A DNA stretch of 64,000 nucleotides from Stenopsyche tienmushanensis. Taxonomy: Eukaryota > Arthropoda > Insecta > Trichoptera > Stenopsychidae. Under the pieces are notes generated by a model. The model saw nothing but the letters and a program-made list of their open reading frames with translations, did not search any database and had not been told where the DNA came from. This document shows, in pieces, positions 36,753 through 50,723 of the stretch. Numbering within the stretch: the stretch's first letter is position 1; the number at the start of each line of letters is the position of its first letter. The stretch is from NCBI GenBank assembly GCA_008973525.1, contig WACJ01000465.1, positions 32,749 through 96,748 on the forward strand, written 5' to 3'. A program made the translations under genes and the position numbers.

Positions 36753-38957
36753 TAAATTTAGTAATAAGTTAATAACATGACATTGTGGTGGTTACACAGA
36801 CAAAAACTTAAGCTAAAATCGTACACTGCCTCTGATCGATGGATTTTTAAAGAATATGATTGTAAATTATAATCTTAATTTATTAACAGATACAAATTAA
36901 TTATGATATATTTGAAGTAATATTGAAAATTAAAAATATATATATCGGTGAAATTTTAATATATGTGCAAATGAAAGAAGCTTAAGGGTTTTTTTTTTCG
37001 GAAACTGCTTGGAAGCTTAGTCTAATATGGCACCGTGTAAGACCTAAGCTCTTCCTTCAATATGAATTCTAATGAGTTTTTTGGCTTAGGAGTATCCGAG
37101 AATTCCTTTCCTCTCGGACGGGAATATACGAATATATACGTATGAACCTTAATTAACTATTAAAAACACTGAAGGCAAATTCGGGCGTGAAAATGAATAT
37201 TTCATGGGAAACTTTGCGCCAAGTCAGGACGGAAGGGTCTGATATCAATTAAAGTTGAAACTTTACTCGCAGAAATATAGACACGAATTATTCTCTATAT
37301 TAATTTTCCCCACTTTCGGAAATTACTTTGGAGGAATTGTATTTCGAAATTTACTCACCAATTATTGATGATTTATATCTGTCGACTTTGAAGCTGTTGT
37401 GTTCGCCTGAAACAAGTAAGAACAATTTGACATCAAAAATATTTGATATTACAACTAAATAAAATAATTATTCGAAAATTTACGTGAGTCATATATTATA
37501 TATATATTTATATATACACTCAATGTGCGATTTCGAAGTTATACGGTTTTTTTCCAAAAAATTAGAAAGTTTTATGTTTGAACATTTGTAGTTTGGCTCG
37601 AATTTTTTTGTTGTTTTAAAACTCACATCTATCACTTATACATGTAAGATTCGTACTTTTCTATTTCAGCCGCACTTATGAAATATTAATTTGGTTTCAA
37701 ACTTCTGTCTTATATCAATTTAGATGCGTCACGGCAAACCATAGTTGATATTTAATGCCATTTTAGAAAGGTTCCTCTTCATAAACTTCATTTCAAGGGA
37801 TGTGAAAGAATACTTGAAACTTTCCAAAAGTCAGCATTTGAAGAGGAAATTTAACAACAACTTCTTGAAAAGTCCGCGACTATTCCATGTGACTTATGTC
37901 CTCGTCGGCAAATGCGATACTCATCCCATGAATAATACATGGGGCTGAATCTGAATTCAAGGGTACGGTTATAACTCACCTGAGCTTGCCATTATGCTAA
38001 ATGAGCAACTCCTCTAAAAAATGATTGCCGTATAATTGCGAATTTTGACATATCCTGGCTTTCATACCAGAATTAATGGATATTTGAATCGAGCGCTCGA
38101 TAATAGAATGAAGTTATCATTACCGGTTTCATAATGCGACTTCCAATCTCCAGCGATGCGGTCACCTTACAAAACACTATAATTATACGAAATAACTATT
38201 ATGCGTTTAATGATATTGTGAGGTCCATTTAAAAATAAATATAAAAGATCGAATTGCGATATGAGTCGTTAATGTGTTCTTAACTTTAGATTAGGTCGGA
38301 TTTCGGCCGAAAAAATTGATACGTAATTATGGGGGAATTTCTATTTTATTTCTTTCGAGATATTCTATTAATTTAGGCTGAGGTTTCAACACTAAATTTA
38401 TTCCATGTTTAAACAGCTATTTTTAAAGACCTATTAAGTCTATATAAATTCTAGATCAACATATTTCTATTAAGAAATTACATGAGACTCGACATGAATA
38501 CATATTGGAATCATTATAATCAAACAAATTATGCAGGTAAAAAATACCAAGAAAGTAACACGACATGGAAGACATTTCATAGGGTTTGACTTGACATCAT
38601 AATATAACATATGATTAGAAAAAATAAAAAGGTCGTATATAGTCCAAATTTAAAGTCTTTGTGAATATACATTATATACGTATATTGAACTATTTAAGTT
38701 TTTCTGGATCTATCTTTTTTGAAAAAAACCATATAAAATATTTTCAGCTATGGTTCACTTATTGATTCTGGTTCGTTTATATGTATATTTTGAAGTAGAT
38801 TAAGATGCAAAAAGATTTACTACTTCACTACAGACAAGTCTCTTACCTTTCCCCCTTTTCTTAGTTCTTTCCTGCGGGTACGTATTGAAATTGAGCCCTG
38901 CCCTGACCCTTACTTCCAATTCAGTCATTAGCGCGAGTTTTTTGTTTCCCCAATTAT
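36753..38957. other. Unassigned sequence
   Basis: No gene recognised. The 28-base word at 37526-37553 recurs inverted at 57802-57829. Short AT microsatellite-like runs occur at about 37494-37520. Confidence 0.35.
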
Positions 38958-39560
38958 ATGTACTTATTTCAACCTGTTATGGCGTCCATAAGCAGTGATG
39001 GAAGTTTATTAATTAAAAATAAAAGCAATATTTGGCTTATCAACCAATTAAAAGACCTGATATCCTTTGAAAATATAAATCAAACAATGGCCAAAGTTGT
39101 CAAAAAATACTGGACCATTTATGGTACTGAAGAGATGACATTGGTGTCTTTTGCATTTTTGACGACGAACTTTCAATTAAAGATAATCAAAATATGATAA
39201 ATACACTAAGAATCGAAAGTGTAGAAGATTATCCGAAAAGAAAAAGCATTGATATCGAACACATCATGAAAAAAAACATAGAAGACTTTGTGACTAGCAA
39301 CTCTACGATTTTTTCAGATACTGGATATCTCATCACAGTTTTTGAATAAAGATATTGAAACTTGGAAGGATGACACTGATTTTAAGGCTGCAAAGAGAAA
39401 ATGGTCCATTTTATGCGGGTAGTGAATGATATTGCTGAGCGTGGTGTTGCCTTAATGAAGGAATATAATAAATTGATGTCAATCTATGAAGAGCAAAAGC
39501 AATATTTTCTTTTATTAGGAAAAGCTCACAGAAAAAATATCCTGATATAAAAAAAGTAAC
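38958..39560 (+). pseudogene. Broken gene of an arthropod transposon-like family
   Basis: Three successive frame fragments can be followed. The first is a 79-codon frame with WLINQLKDLISFENINQTMA. A fragment around 39320-39405 reads FLNKDIETWKDDTDFKAAKR. From about 39415, after a stop, comes GVVNDIAERGVALMKEYNKL and then YEEQKQYFLLLGKAHRKN. The last part resembles a motif (VxNDxAERGVxLxxEYN...EEQKQxxLxxVxxxR) that I recall from uncharacterised, repetitive arthropod proteins thought to be transposon-derived. Several stops and frame slips separate the pieces, so no functional product is likely. Family identity is from memory only, and no enzyme class can be assigned. Confidence 0.5.
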
Positions 39561-41668
39561 GCTTGTATCCTGAATATTAATATTTTTAGTATTAAAAGGG
39601 TATACTTATTTGTAATCTTAAAATTAATTTTACGTGTAAATGTTTTATTTTAATAAATACAAGTTTTGTTAAAATTAAAACAGTGTTTTAATTTTTTAAT
39701 AAAAATTCAAACCTTAGCGACCCCTAAATATTATTTTAAAAAGTTGAAAAAATACTGAAATAATTTTTAGGGTGGAAAAAAAATGAGATGTTGACCGGTC
39801 GAATATTCGAAAAAAATTTTTTTTACTCAAATAAAGAACACCCTAATATACATGATCCTACTTTTATTTTGATATTATCAATTTAATTACAAAACTATAC
39901 ATAAGTACATTAAATTCCGTAATAAAAGTGAAAGCTTCTGAAAATAAGGTTATTTCTATCATCAAAATTGAATTTGAGTAAATAAAATAAAAACTTAAAA
40001 TGGCTACGTATCGAAGTCCACTTTACTTATTTTAAAAGTCCAGAAGATTTATCGCCTTCATGTTGTAGGTATATCTTCATCTCGTATTTACCATTTCAGG
40101 CAATGAAATGCGGGATGGCAAACAACCGAAACAATCAACCCTTCGGGTGAGTAGATGTAAAACTCTAATTTTTAACAAGACTTCGTCTAAAACGGGGCGT
40201 TATAGTGTATTATTTTTGCTCATGGGTTGATACATCTTCCGGAATGAAAATTTTCCTAGCTCAAGTGAAGCAATCAATCAATAGCGTTGACCTGAAAACG
40301 TTAAGTTACAACCCTACTCAATCAATTCCTTGAGCGTTTCACGCCTTACCCAGATGGGATATTCATTAAGTCCAATATCGCTTCGAGTATATCAGGTATA
40401 AAATGAAATCGCTGGGGATGGAATGAAGAATGATACAGCCTGGAAGTGCCATTTCGACCCAAATTGATGTCGACTATTTCTCAAACGAGATCACTCACAA
40501 AAAAGCACCTTGTCCTTCATGCCGCTTGTCTTCCAGTAATGTCTCACAATTTGGGAATAATCGACATGTCGTAAAAATATTTCAAACGCGCTCCATAAAT
40601 CAGTGCTATGATGGCTAAAGTGCAAAATAAAATATGCATTCGATTCAGCAACATTATCGACTGAATGTTGATGTATAGGGGTAGAACTTGCGACTGCCTC
40701 GATCCAAGTGTAATTTGATTTCCAAGTTATAAATAACGTAAATACTGAAGAGATTAATAAAGTACCTATGAATAAGTAGATTTGCATCAATAATTAAAAT
40801 ATAATATAACAATAATAATGATTTTGCTACTCGCTGTATTTGCTATAAAAAAACCATTTTAAATTGTTGATAATAATCCCATAAAAGGGATTGCTATAAT
40901 AAAAGCCACCTCAAGTAAATTCAAGCAATATACAAACTACTATGTAAAGCATTTTACAACATGTTAACTTCAAAATTATACTTCTGCAAAAGGGTTTTAT
41001 ATGTCATTTTTCTCTCCTTTATATTAAATTACATATATTTTATCTATACAAAATTATATTTTATATTTGTTGTTATGTTAAGGATAGTATTATAATTTAA
41101 AACTTAGTTGTTAAACTATTTTTTTATGTAAATATGTATGTATATAATTGATTGATTTAGGTTTTCATGTCTATCAAATAACCGTCTCCAATTTCAAATC
41201 GAAATATTAATGGAACATTAGGTTAATTTGCGTATTGTATGTTAACAATAAGGACATTGGTATTGAAAAGAGTAATGATGTCGATTAGCTAGACACGTGT
41301 AAGCGTGTAAGGATATTCGCCGTATGTCTTTTCTCTTTTGGGAGAATTCTTGAATTCAGAGAATTTCGGGAGCATATTTCATCGCTTATATTATGAAGCC
41401 GCCAAAATAACAAGGACAAAAGGATGCCGAATGGGATGTGGGTGACAATAAGCGGTCGAAAAGCTCTCAGCGGTCCAGGGCTTGCGAACATCCCTCAGCC
41501 AATTTGGGGATGAATTTCCCCGTTGTTTTTCTATGCCAAAAGCAATCCAGCACTTCGACGAGGACAAAACCCCACGACTGAAGAGATACGACGGGTCAAA
41601 GCAAAACACTTGCCCATAATTTCATAAGCCTATTAAAAATTCATTGGGCGTACACGGTCTGCAGAAAA
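39561..41668. other. Unassigned sequence
   Basis: Very A+T-rich at first, then a higher-complexity island at 40020-40620 and another at 41280-41610. A 99-codon minus frame (40491-40790) starts with a hydrophobic stretch resembling a signal peptide but has no recognisable domain. Confidence 0.35.
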
Positions 41669-41869
41669 TTAAATTTCAAATTGCGAATTCGAATTTTCTC
41701 CCCGCATTATTTGCTCCCAGAGGAAATGAGCATCATCTTCAGCATCGGCAACGTCCTGGTCCAAGAAATTGTGATGGGACTTGGGGCCATATGCGCGACG
41801 AACAAGATGTATTGCAATTCCAGCTCTGTCGTAATTTCGTTCGGCCGCATAGTTTTTCAGGTAATGTCT
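41669..41869 (-). other. Candidate coding exon (unconfirmed; either strand)
   Basis: On the minus strand a 66-codon open stretch without an upstream Met reads NYAAERNYDRAGIAIHLVRR, then a highly charged LDQDVADAEDDAHFLWEQ, and ends at a stop; it has protein-like composition. In exact codon register on the plus strand, 41721-41860 is also open (MSIIFSIGNVLVQEIVMG...). There it is bounded by a pyrimidine-rich TTTGCTCCCAG and by CAG/GTAATG, which look like splice acceptor and donor. Many codons follow the purine-N-pyrimidine pattern, which is symmetric between strands and so does not pick one. I recognise neither product. It could be an exon of an unknown gene or conserved non-coding DNA. Confidence 0.3.
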
Positions 41870-44800
41870 TTATTTATATTATAATAAGGAGCGAAATAAA
41901 TATTTGAAAAGGTCTTCAGTTCCCGTGTTTGGATATCAAAAGTGGCCAACGCAAACAGACTGGATGAAATTCAGAGGGGAATCAGGTGACCAAATGGCAT
42001 TCGGAAGCCGGAATGGAGCAAAATAAACGTCGAAAAGACTAAATTAATTTATTAATCAAATTACACACAGCACTTTGGATATATTTATAATATCAATATG
42101 TATTTTTCATCTATAGAAATTAGGTTCGGGTCACAAAAATAATATTCAATAGTAAACGAATTATATTGATGCAATATTTTGATTTCAAATAACTAAAAAA
42201 TATTTGTTTGTTTGAAAAATTAACATCAAGAATGATGTAAGATTTAGGAATGGGATAAAGAAAATTTTGCTCAAGAGGAGGTCCGCGGACTATATAAGTT
42301 TAAGAACCGCTGTAATTGTCTTAAACGTATGATTTTTTAGAAAACGTGACCCCAAATGAAGAAGAAAAATGTTTAAAATGAAAACATATCCTACGAACTT
42401 ATTGAGTGATGTGTTATCAAAAAGAACTTGGTCACAATTGCCTTCATGTCCGTCATATAATTTTAAAATTAGAAGAATACTTATATTGTGAAGTTAACGA
42501 ATATTTAGTTAAAATTGTGTATTTGCTTGAGTTATTTTGAATTAAAACCAAATAGACAATGTAAGCAACGCCACAGAAGGCAAGCTCTCGAAATTAAAAT
42601 AGCGCTCGTCTCCTGGGGCGCATTCAGAGCTTAATATTCTCTTATGTGTTCTAACAAATTTCAATGAATCTTCGTCACAGTGAAGTCATTTTCTCGTTGC
42701 ATACTTGCATGCAAAGTTTAGCAATACAATTGCATTAGTTGAGAGATTCTTTGGCATTGATCACCATGAATCGCAGTCATCTAATGCAGATCCCGTCTGC
42801 CAACAAACAATACACCCTCGATCATGCTTTCCAAATTGTTTGAATTTCCAAATTAAGTTATCTCATGCCTCAATCTGTTCACTTCAACCTCCAAACTACA
42901 TATATTCTTGAGTGGAATTTCTGGTTGAAATTTCACCCTTGGTTAAATAAATAGGAATTCTATTATTTCGCATATTGATTGTATCGATTACATACGAGGT
43001 GCATTTATTTTAATACGAAAAACAAACATCAAATTTGCGGCAGCATTTGTCAAAGCAGATGTTACCCTCGGATTGATAAATGTAGAAATACCCCTGAATT
43101 TCGGGGGTGCTTTTGGCTGTCCGGCCGCCGATTACACCCCTCTGGTATTAGCATAGATATAAACACGGATCTCTTTCAATAATTAGGTCGGGGATGTATT
43201 AAACACGTCAAGCATAAAATTGGCTAAACAATCATTCGTGCTGACGTGGCTTATGGATCAGACCACACCATCTGTCCATTCACAGACAGAAATCCCCCGG
43301 GATCAGCCGGGAAGGGATTGAAACCATCAACCGTGAACAAAATATTCATATGCAAGTAAAAAGTCGGATGATTCTCACTTCGCATCAACTGAGTGGAAAC
43401 TCGTATGAAAGTTTTGTATTTCCCAGACAGTGCAGAAGATGTGTGGACTGGATGTAATTGGTATTCCATTTCTAACTATAATAGAAATACCACAGTCTTG
43501 AGAGTAAAGAAATCCCTAGATACAGCATGTTGAAAAATCAACAAGCAAGATTTATTTTCATTTCATTATCGTCCATTTAAAATAAACAACCCCTTTAAAT
43601 GTGTAAATTAAATTGGAATAATATAAATTGTTGATCCACTCAATCAACAAATCTGGAATACAATCTCATTTTGAATGACATCCTTTTTAAAATAATTCTT
43701 ATCCAAATCCATTGAAACCACCTTTGGCACTTATTAAGGTTCGAGATATTCCAATAAATTTTACAAATGCTTTGGGTAGATGCGTTTGCCTTCAACCCTT
43801 GGTAATATAAAAAGCTTGTATGCTCATCGAACTATATTTGATCAAAAAATGAATATCGCGATATCCTTTAATACGAAAATCAAATAAATTTGTTTTAACT
43901 AGAAGGGTTACAATTTGTTTGTATCTAAGAATCTAGACGAGAGTAATTCATTCTGAAGCGGAAACTAAATACTTAATGCGATTTTCGTTGCTTCTATTGG
44001 TGGATTTTAGTATAAATAAAGATTCATTGGAAAGCTTTCCACATTTCTCCATATCGAATATTTGTCATAATATATAAAGCACAAGACGTATATTGAATCG
44101 CTTGCTATTGAGTCGTGTGAAAAATGGCACGTTCGAAATAAGCACGACCACACAATGGTTCGGTAATAAGCAAATCCATATGGCAATTCCAGTTTCCATT
44201 CCATAAGATCCCTCAATCTCTGCCGAGGGTGAAAATGCCACTGAGCTAGGGGGTAGTAATTAATAATGGCAGAGTTTTATTGCCGAGCTGTTGTGCCATT
44301 TATTGCATTTGATGAAAATGTAATAAATAACTTCTGTGAAGGTCGGGCCGAATCGGGGGGAAGGGCCCTTGAATATGAGATATGAACTGACGATCTCCCT
44401 TTGATCAAAGAAAAAAGGAATCCAATATTGCGCTACCTTTCAAATACGGGTCTTCATATTCGGGAAATATTCTATTTAGTTAAAATACGCAAAGGTATGC
44501 CAAATTATTAAATATTGTGTCAAGTTGATTTGTAATTAATTATATTTAAGGAGATTTTGGCAATCCCTTTTATGAGACCATTGCCCACAATTTCGTCATG
44601 GTTTTCATGGCGTATATGTTTTTAAAAATTTACTCATGTAGGATTCGAACTAAGGCTCCCAATGGAAGAAAACATATCCAAGCGATTCAATTTTAGCCTT
44701 ATGACAGTTCGTGTGGCACCCACTTGTCCAGCATTTTTATTTTCTCTATTTCAACATTTACCCTTTTCGAATTATTCATTCACAAATCCATCCTTCTCCG

Positions 44801-47800
44801 AATGCTCAGATAATATCTCTACCTGCTTTTACTGCATTGTGCCCCAATTTGAACTCATACAAAAAGTTAGCGGATTTTTTAGATAGGTAATATTGATGAA
44901 GATAGCTTAATCACAAGGAGTTGACGAAGACGAAATCAAATTTGAGTATGTAATCAGATATGTGAGTTTATTCCCAATTTAAAATAAACTCAGCCAAGAA
45001 GATTATAATATATGCAGCCAGCCCTTTTATCATTTTACTAGGCTATTTACAAATCGTTGGACAAATCACAAAAGCCACCGCTTATACACTACTTTATAAA
45101 TTCTTAATGATTCGATAAATGCTCTAGTGAATTGCGTCCAAATTACGTGCAGATTAAAAAAAATGATATTAATGATTCATATTTTACGGTCGTTTTGAGC
45201 CGAACGAAGTCAAAATTTGCACTCCCAATTCTTGTAAATCGTTTTATTTGTTATATTTTCGTCGCCGCCGATCCGCATCCCATGAAAGGATGGCTCACCT
45301 TCAAAGGGAGCAAAACAAAGAGCGTTAATTTATTTAATTAAATCCGATAAGAGCCTTAATAAATCGAGCATTTATGTAATATGATTGGAGAAATGTTCCT
45401 TGGAATCTTCTTATTACGCTCGAGATGCTCAGATCAGTGGTTCTTATATCCTTTATCGGACAATAATGAAAAATATTTTCAAACCTGAGGAAAATAGTGG
45501 CGTTTAGAATTTTTTTTCGATCAAATTCCAGATTCACAATAACAATAGATAACGGTACTTTTACATTAAATTAAAACTATATTAATACCAAATATCCTTG
45601 TATGAGAAATTTAGCCAAGAACGCACATTGTCTCAAAATAAAATTCATTTTTCGTTTCATATGAACAAAATTTCCCCTCCCACTTAAGAAATATATTCTC
45701 AAACAACCTAAAAAGCTTATTTATATGTATATGTAGTATGATTAAACACTTCACAAACTGGTCTTAACCTACATAAAATAATTTTTTAAAATACTTCAAC
45801 TACTCATACATTGGAGATACATCCATTAAAGAAATTTGGCAAACTATATGATATGTCCCTGATATGTGAATTTTTATTATCATGGCATTAACTTATGCAT
45901 TGATGTCTCTAATAAGTATTACTTACGATTTGTTTCATAGACAGTTGTATAAATTCAGCTTACCTGAAATGGAAGAAAGAACGAAAATAAGTATTGATAA
46001 AATCGAACAAAACAGCAATACTTTGCTAAATAAACGGAAATATTAGTATTTTCAATGTCGTGCAGTCTACTTTTATGAAGATGGTTGCGTCGTTTTTAAA
46101 TGCTGTCATAAAGTCTTATCGATATATTCGGTGTTTATTTGCAAAGATCGTGACTTTATCCCACCGAAAGACCTTTTTCAACACATAGGTCCGAACACAA
46201 ACGACCATATTAACATAATTTCAAATAAGGGGTTGTAGTATGCTATTCTTCGAAATATTATGTAAATCATAATTGTTGGCCAGTGGCTAAGATCATGTTG
46301 AAGGAGTTGGAATATTTTTATTATTCGCATGGTAAAAGTTTCTCACTGGAGTCTCCTCCCTGGCCGACACATGTTCAGAGTGGCTTATTGAGAGAGCTTG
46401 GCCTTCCTTCGATATTTTGCTGTGAGCAAGTTTTAAATTAATTCATGCACCCATACCGGTTCCGCCTATGAAGTCTGTCGGAGGAAACTTTTGGTGGTAG
46501 GAAAAATACAGCCTCGTACCAGGAGCAAAACTTCGTCTAATTTCTGGCAGAGGAATTTATTAAATTGGTCTAATAGCACGCTGACAGCAACTCTGGCATA
46601 TGGGGCGAGGCCCAGTCTTCTTAAACTAGCGCCATACAGTGTAACCTAATATCTTTGACTGAGGACAGCTTTTAGCATTGTAGATCAAATTTAGTTGCCA
46701 CATTCATCAGTGAACATATTAAATGCTCCAAAAATACTGGCGATTGTGGCAGAGGAAATGTCTATTTTTGAAAATGTATTCAATTTAGATGATGGTTAAA
46801 AGCGTCATTATAATGTTTTAGATCGATCTTAACAACTGCAAAAGCGCTGTCAATTTTACTCAATTAAAACTGAAAAACCACAAATAGCAGCGTCATCAGT
46901 TTTATTTGGACGTCAGTTAATTTACGTTGTTTATGTGCTGTAAGAAATTAAGACTAAAACCTAGCATGATGATCAAGACTGTCGGGTTATGTTAAAAAGG
47001 GTACTCGTATTAACAAGAATCATAACTCGGAGACTACTGGCGAGCCGGCGAGAAGAACACATATTCCTGCGGCCAAGACTGTTGGTCGACTCTCAGCATC
47101 CTTTTTTTATTGCGTGTCGCAGAAAAATAATTCTGCTAACGTATTCTATAATTTAGCATTATATTAATGACACTAATTATTATTGTAAATATTGGATGCA
47201 AAATTGTATGAAAAATAATTTAATATCTGCCATTTTGTTTTTGTAAATTTAAAATATTTTAATATAAATTTATATTAAATCTACCTTAAGCATCCTTTAA
47301 GCGGCTTATTAGTAAATTTGATATATTGAAAGCATTAAAATACACAGGATTAATATTTCTATATATAATATTAATAGTCAATCAAATAATTTTGATCCCA
47401 TTCATATCATGGTATGATTGATAAAAAATCATTCAAGGCTACATCGAAATATATTTAATATCAATAGCTCTTATACAAACTAATATATATTATCCGCTTT
47501 TGATTTTGGCTTTTCAGTGTTTATATTATTACTTGATCTATTCATTATATACAATATTGCCGCTGGTGTAATAATATTAACGCCATAATGCTCGAATATG
47601 AATATTTTCCTTGCTCCAGGTATCAATGATTGAAAGTATTTGAATTAATTATTGTCTTAAATATAGAAGGATATGTGACTAGATAGGTTCATGAATTTCA
47701 ATTAGTACATTTTCTTGTAACCGATCGATGAGATACATCAAATCTGTAACTAAGATTGATGATACGCCTTCCTGTACACAATTATTATGCATACTTATAA

Positions 47801-48629
47801 ATATATACTCCAATATGCATTTCAGTAATAGTGTGACAATACATGATATGGTTTTACTAAAAGTCCAGATAATTCCTCATAAGTGCTCAAATTTACATTT
47901 TTTACGTCGGCATTGTGATCTTATTACATCGAAGTTCTTTGGAATTTTAAAGGATGTGGGTGGGTTGTTGCTATTATACCCATTAAAAAATTTGTTTGAA
48001 AATTATATTTGAAAAGCACATTATTCAAATTCCTCCCTTGGGATCACTGATTGTCAGTTTTGGTCTACCAAATGGTACCGATACGATGATTAACAATTTT
48101 TTTACGTACATACATACAAATATATAAATGTATCATGATAAAGCTCACTGGGGGACTTTATATTGGATGGTGGATGGCATATATTTTTAAAATCTTAATA
48201 TCTCTCCAAGCCAACTTTAATATGAATTGTTAAATGGAGCGTCAATTTTTAATTAATATTTTACGAAATATTTTGGATTTCAACATAATTTTATATCAAA
48301 GAACAAACGCTGTTAGCTTGACGAATCACTGTCTACTATAGAAAACAACAGACAATGCTTCACCCTTTTCTCGATACTATTTCAGGTCTTCAAAGACAGC
48401 TGGTGCTTTTATGAATGATCCATTGAAGGATAAATCAACACACTTTAGTTTATTTGTTAACGGGGCTGTTTATTTTGTTCTGGTCTTTAATCGGCGCTAT
48501 TTTTATATATGACGTGCTAAAAACTACTGTTTAACAAAATCATCCTTTTAGAAGATCCAGTTAAATTTTTGATGCATTATTTTTTTTTTAATTTGGTGAT
48601 AACTGACACATAATAAATCATATTCGGTC
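41870..48629. other. Long unassigned stretch
   Basis: No gene or transposon recognised. Higher-complexity islands lie at 42540-43330, 43960-44450, 44560-44900, 45120-45340, 46300-46660 and 46980-47110, separated by A+T-rich spacers. All open frames are under 100 codons and show no domain. Confidence 0.4.
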
Positions 48630-49007
48630 TTAACCCTTTGAGTAGTGTGCTAATTTAAAATCATCATAAATTTAGACGCAACATTTGTTTGTCCGCCATT
48701 TATCACGCGTACAGATTAAATTATCTGCCAGGAACGTCGTAGTGTGTATGAAGCTTGTACATATATAAATAAACTCTGTCAATAGCACACAAAAATTCGG
48801 TCATTTGTTGAAGTATGCATAAACAATACACTTAAAATCATCATATCATTCACATATCATTATAGGTCGATACATTTGGATTGACGATCTATACAATCTC
48901 CGATTTGCAAGATACTCTTTCCGTCTTTGTTTTTCTCCAAACTCAACATGCAAGACACTTTCTGAATCTCTGGAATTCGGACACAACTCTATGTTTTACC
49001 AGTTTAA
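48630..49007 (+). mobile_element. Diverged, shortened TTAA element, copy C4, subfamily B end
   Basis: Begins TTAACCCTTTGAGTAGTGTG and keeps the internal order: AATTCGGTCATTTGTT, then ACACTTAAAATCATCAT, GACGATCTATACAATC, and GAATTCGGACACAACT. Large parts in the middle are missing or changed. The right part resembles the GAGGATTCGGACA ends of C5 and C7, so it belongs to the second end type. The exact right boundary is unclear. Confidence 0.55.
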
Positions 49008-50723
49008 GGGGTTATTTACAACCTGAACAGATCTTATTTATTACATATACTATATTTACACTTATTACACTTTTCTGTTAGTTTTTATACTTTGTATCGT
49101 AATGTATTCCCTATTATTTCGATATGATTTGACAAATGCTAAATATATGATTCCCACTGCTAAATCCGAGGGAAAGTTAAGAAATCGTCGGGCAAATATA
49201 CGGTACACGCAATATTACATTTGAGTTTCAAAGCGTATTTTAGTATATTAAGAATAATGGTTCGCACGTATTTTAAACAGTGTAATATTGGATAAAATAA
49301 TGTAATATTTCATCTGGTGAGCATAAAATGTAAACATAAATATTGGCTACGTAAAAAAATCATTGTGCTATTTTTGACGTTAATAACAGTAGCTCTGGTT
49401 ATTTAGCTAAAAACATTTTCTAATATTCTATTAGCTTCTCAGCCATCTTGGCTAATGAAAATTGACAATGATGTCTTCGAAATTATTTTTAATCCCCGTT
49501 TATGAGAAAAACAGAACAAGGGAGATGGGATCAAAACAAAGACGGCGAAATAGCGATTAGAATGGTAAAGTAACTTTAAAATTGAATAAATATTCATACA
49601 CATTTTTGCCTTCCAAATAGAAATTTTCTGTGAATTCACAAAACGTTTGTTGCGCTTAAGATGGTGCCTCGCAGAATAAGATATGAACCTTTTGAAGTAT
49701 ATATGGTTTACAATCATTTAAATTGTAACATGATCGCATTGTATGCAAATTTAGTTTCATTCAACGTAAATGCATAATAAACACGGGAAGAAAAATGAAT
49801 GGAACGTAGAGATCGCACACGACGATCAAACTGCATAATTTATTTATTTTTTAGTGAATTAAATAAGAATGAAAGTCGTTAATAAGACTTATATAAAGGC
49901 TGTCGATATCCATTTTATTTTCTACTTATTTACACATCTCATTTATTGGAGTGTGAGATTTGCAGCATAAGAGGGATTTTTTCTTGTTTCATGTATTATT
50001 GTATACGACATATTTTGTTTAAGGGCATCTATTAAAAATATTTTAGCACCTATTTCAGGATACCGAAATAAAAAGTCACACAGCTCCATCGCCCGTAAAA
50101 GCCTCCCTCACGGATTTAGATTAATATCGTGAGCATTTCTATTCACCCTCGCTGTGTTCAATGTACTCATACTTCGGAGGCTATACCTTTTGCCCCAGCG
50201 CCGAGTTATATGTACCTGGGTACCTTTTCATTTATGTGTAATATTTAATATTTATTAGGGGTAGGTAAACCTGGGGGCAAGTTAGTATTGCAGCACGGAG
50301 GTTAGAGTAATGGCTTTTAGAGGCTAAAGTTTCCTATTATAAACGCAAAATCGATAATGTATTTCATCACTTCGTTTTAGCGCGCATACCTCAAGTATTA
50401 CTATTAGTGTTTCGTATTGTGTTTGAGATATCGAATAATTTGTTCTGATTCAGCGGACCCATTCAAAGATTATAACACAATTAATCAAAATAATAGCCAC
50501 GAGGCAAACAAACAATGTCTGATCTTCAAATCCATTCAGATTAACAAAAAATATCATCTTTAAATTTAATAAATTCAGCCGTAAAAATTAATTACAACAA
50601 CTTACCTAATTAACGTGCGTTGTACGTGAAGAAGATATGTAAAACTATAAAAACTTTCTTTATGCCCTAAATAACACATGTCCAATATGTATTTGTCCGA
50701 CTCTTTCGACTCCCCCTTTTATA
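49008..50723. other. Unassigned sequence
   Basis: No gene recognised. A higher-complexity island lies at 50030-50350. Confidence 0.35.

Noticed and set aside
44640..44670. GGATTCGAACTAAGG resembling a tRNA T-arm on the minus strand
   Set aside because: No matching acceptor stem, D-arm or anticodon arm could be laid out around it.
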